Of a DNA stretch of 13,529 nucleotides, positions 13,328-13,529 are shown one piece after another; the first letter of the stretch is position 1, and every line of letters starts with the position of its first letter. The notes beneath the pieces are model-generated. The model was not told the DNA's origin, made no database searches, and saw nothing but the letters and a program-made list of their open reading frames with translations. This DNA comes from DATKDU01 sp035512595 (GTDB lineage: Bacteria > Planctomycetota > Planctomycetia > Pirellulales > Pirellulaceae), in NCBI GenBank assembly GCA_035512595.1, contig DATKDU010000239.1, positions 1-13,529 of the forward strand, written 5' to 3'. Made by a program: the position numbers and the translations under genes.

Positions 13328-13529
13328 CTATGTGTCGGCAGCAAACGCTCCGGCAACATTCACCTCAAATCCGGGCAAGAGAATCGAGCGTGCCGTCTCG
13401 CCGGGTGCATACACCCCCGCTGTGCGAAACTCCGCTCCTTCCAGCGCCAGGACGGTGATTCGCTGCTCCAGTGGATCGATGATCCAGTACTCGGGAATGC
13501 CAGCCTCGGCATAGACCACCGGTTTCGTT
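13328..13529 (-). CDS. Uma2 family (DUF820) protein, C-terminal part (5' end outside window)
   Basis: The last 67 residues of a protein that runs beyond the window. YAEAGIPEYWIIDP is the conserved C-terminal block of Uma2 proteins, a large PD-(D/E)XK-like family expanded in Cyanobacteria and Planctomycetota. The preceding TKPVV contains the lysine that belongs to the putative active site. The remaining residues (ITVLALEGAEF ... LLPGFEVNV) form the usual closing beta strands. A nuclease role is predicted for the family but unproven. The stop at 13328-13330 lies 2 bp from the end of the second ACTCGC hairpin, and the gene converges on the metal-binding lipoprotein gene. Confidence 0.9.
   Translation of the reverse strand, partial: TKPVVYAEAGIPEYWIIDPLEQRITVLALEGAEFRTAGVYAPGETARSILLPGFEVNVAGAFAADT

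Overview
The window looks like a piece of a Planctomycetota chromosome, most likely from the Pirellulales or a related group. The evidence is the high GC content, a Tat-exported DUF1501 protein, a DUF4058 protein, a Uma2-type protein, a small membrane protein of the 'RDLLWLTVVVALAVA' type, Met/Gly-rich and Ala/Pro-rich exported proteins, and several families of intergenic palindromic repeats that I know from this phylum. The assignment comes from family knowledge and was not tested by a search.

Layout. Positions 1-566 (minus) hold the N-terminal crotonase part of a fatty-acid oxidation enzyme, cut by the window edge. A 359-bp gap follows, with a purine-rich imperfect inverted repeat. On the plus strand, 926-1959 is a two-gene unit: an exported DUF4430 (transcobalamin-like) protein and a DUF6580-type multi-pass membrane protein. 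Three minus-strand genes follow: a 615-residue exported protein of unknown function with a Met/Gly-rich low-complexity belt (1996-3843), an 81-residue one-helix membrane protein (4113-4358), and a DUF4058 protein (4436-5227). The stretch 5228-5699 has no convincing protein gene. It does have a minus-strand terminator and, on the plus strand, a promoter-like pair followed by two hairpins and a T-tract, which together look like a small RNA gene. A Tat-exported DUF1501 protein lies at 5700-7157 (minus).

The most coherent system is the plus-strand block 7312-13212, which starts from a good sigma70-like promoter at 7251-7278. It has four genes: a small Cys-rich exported protein, a CzcB/CusB-like periplasmic adaptor, a CzcA-like heavy-metal RND pump with the DFG-x3-D-x6-E proton-relay/metal signature, and a His/Cys-rich lipoprotein. 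The adaptor and the lipoprotein share an identically spaced module, W-C-x2-H-x2-P-x3-C-x2-C. This suggests that they bind the same metal and pass it along in the periplasm, with the pump expelling it. No outer-membrane factor (TolC/CzcC type) and no regulator is encoded here.

Three different palindromic repeat families have landed inside or at the end of this one operon: one in frame within the first gene, one between adaptor and pump, and one pair after the lipoprotein. The window closes with the C-terminal part of a Uma2-family protein (13328-13529, minus).
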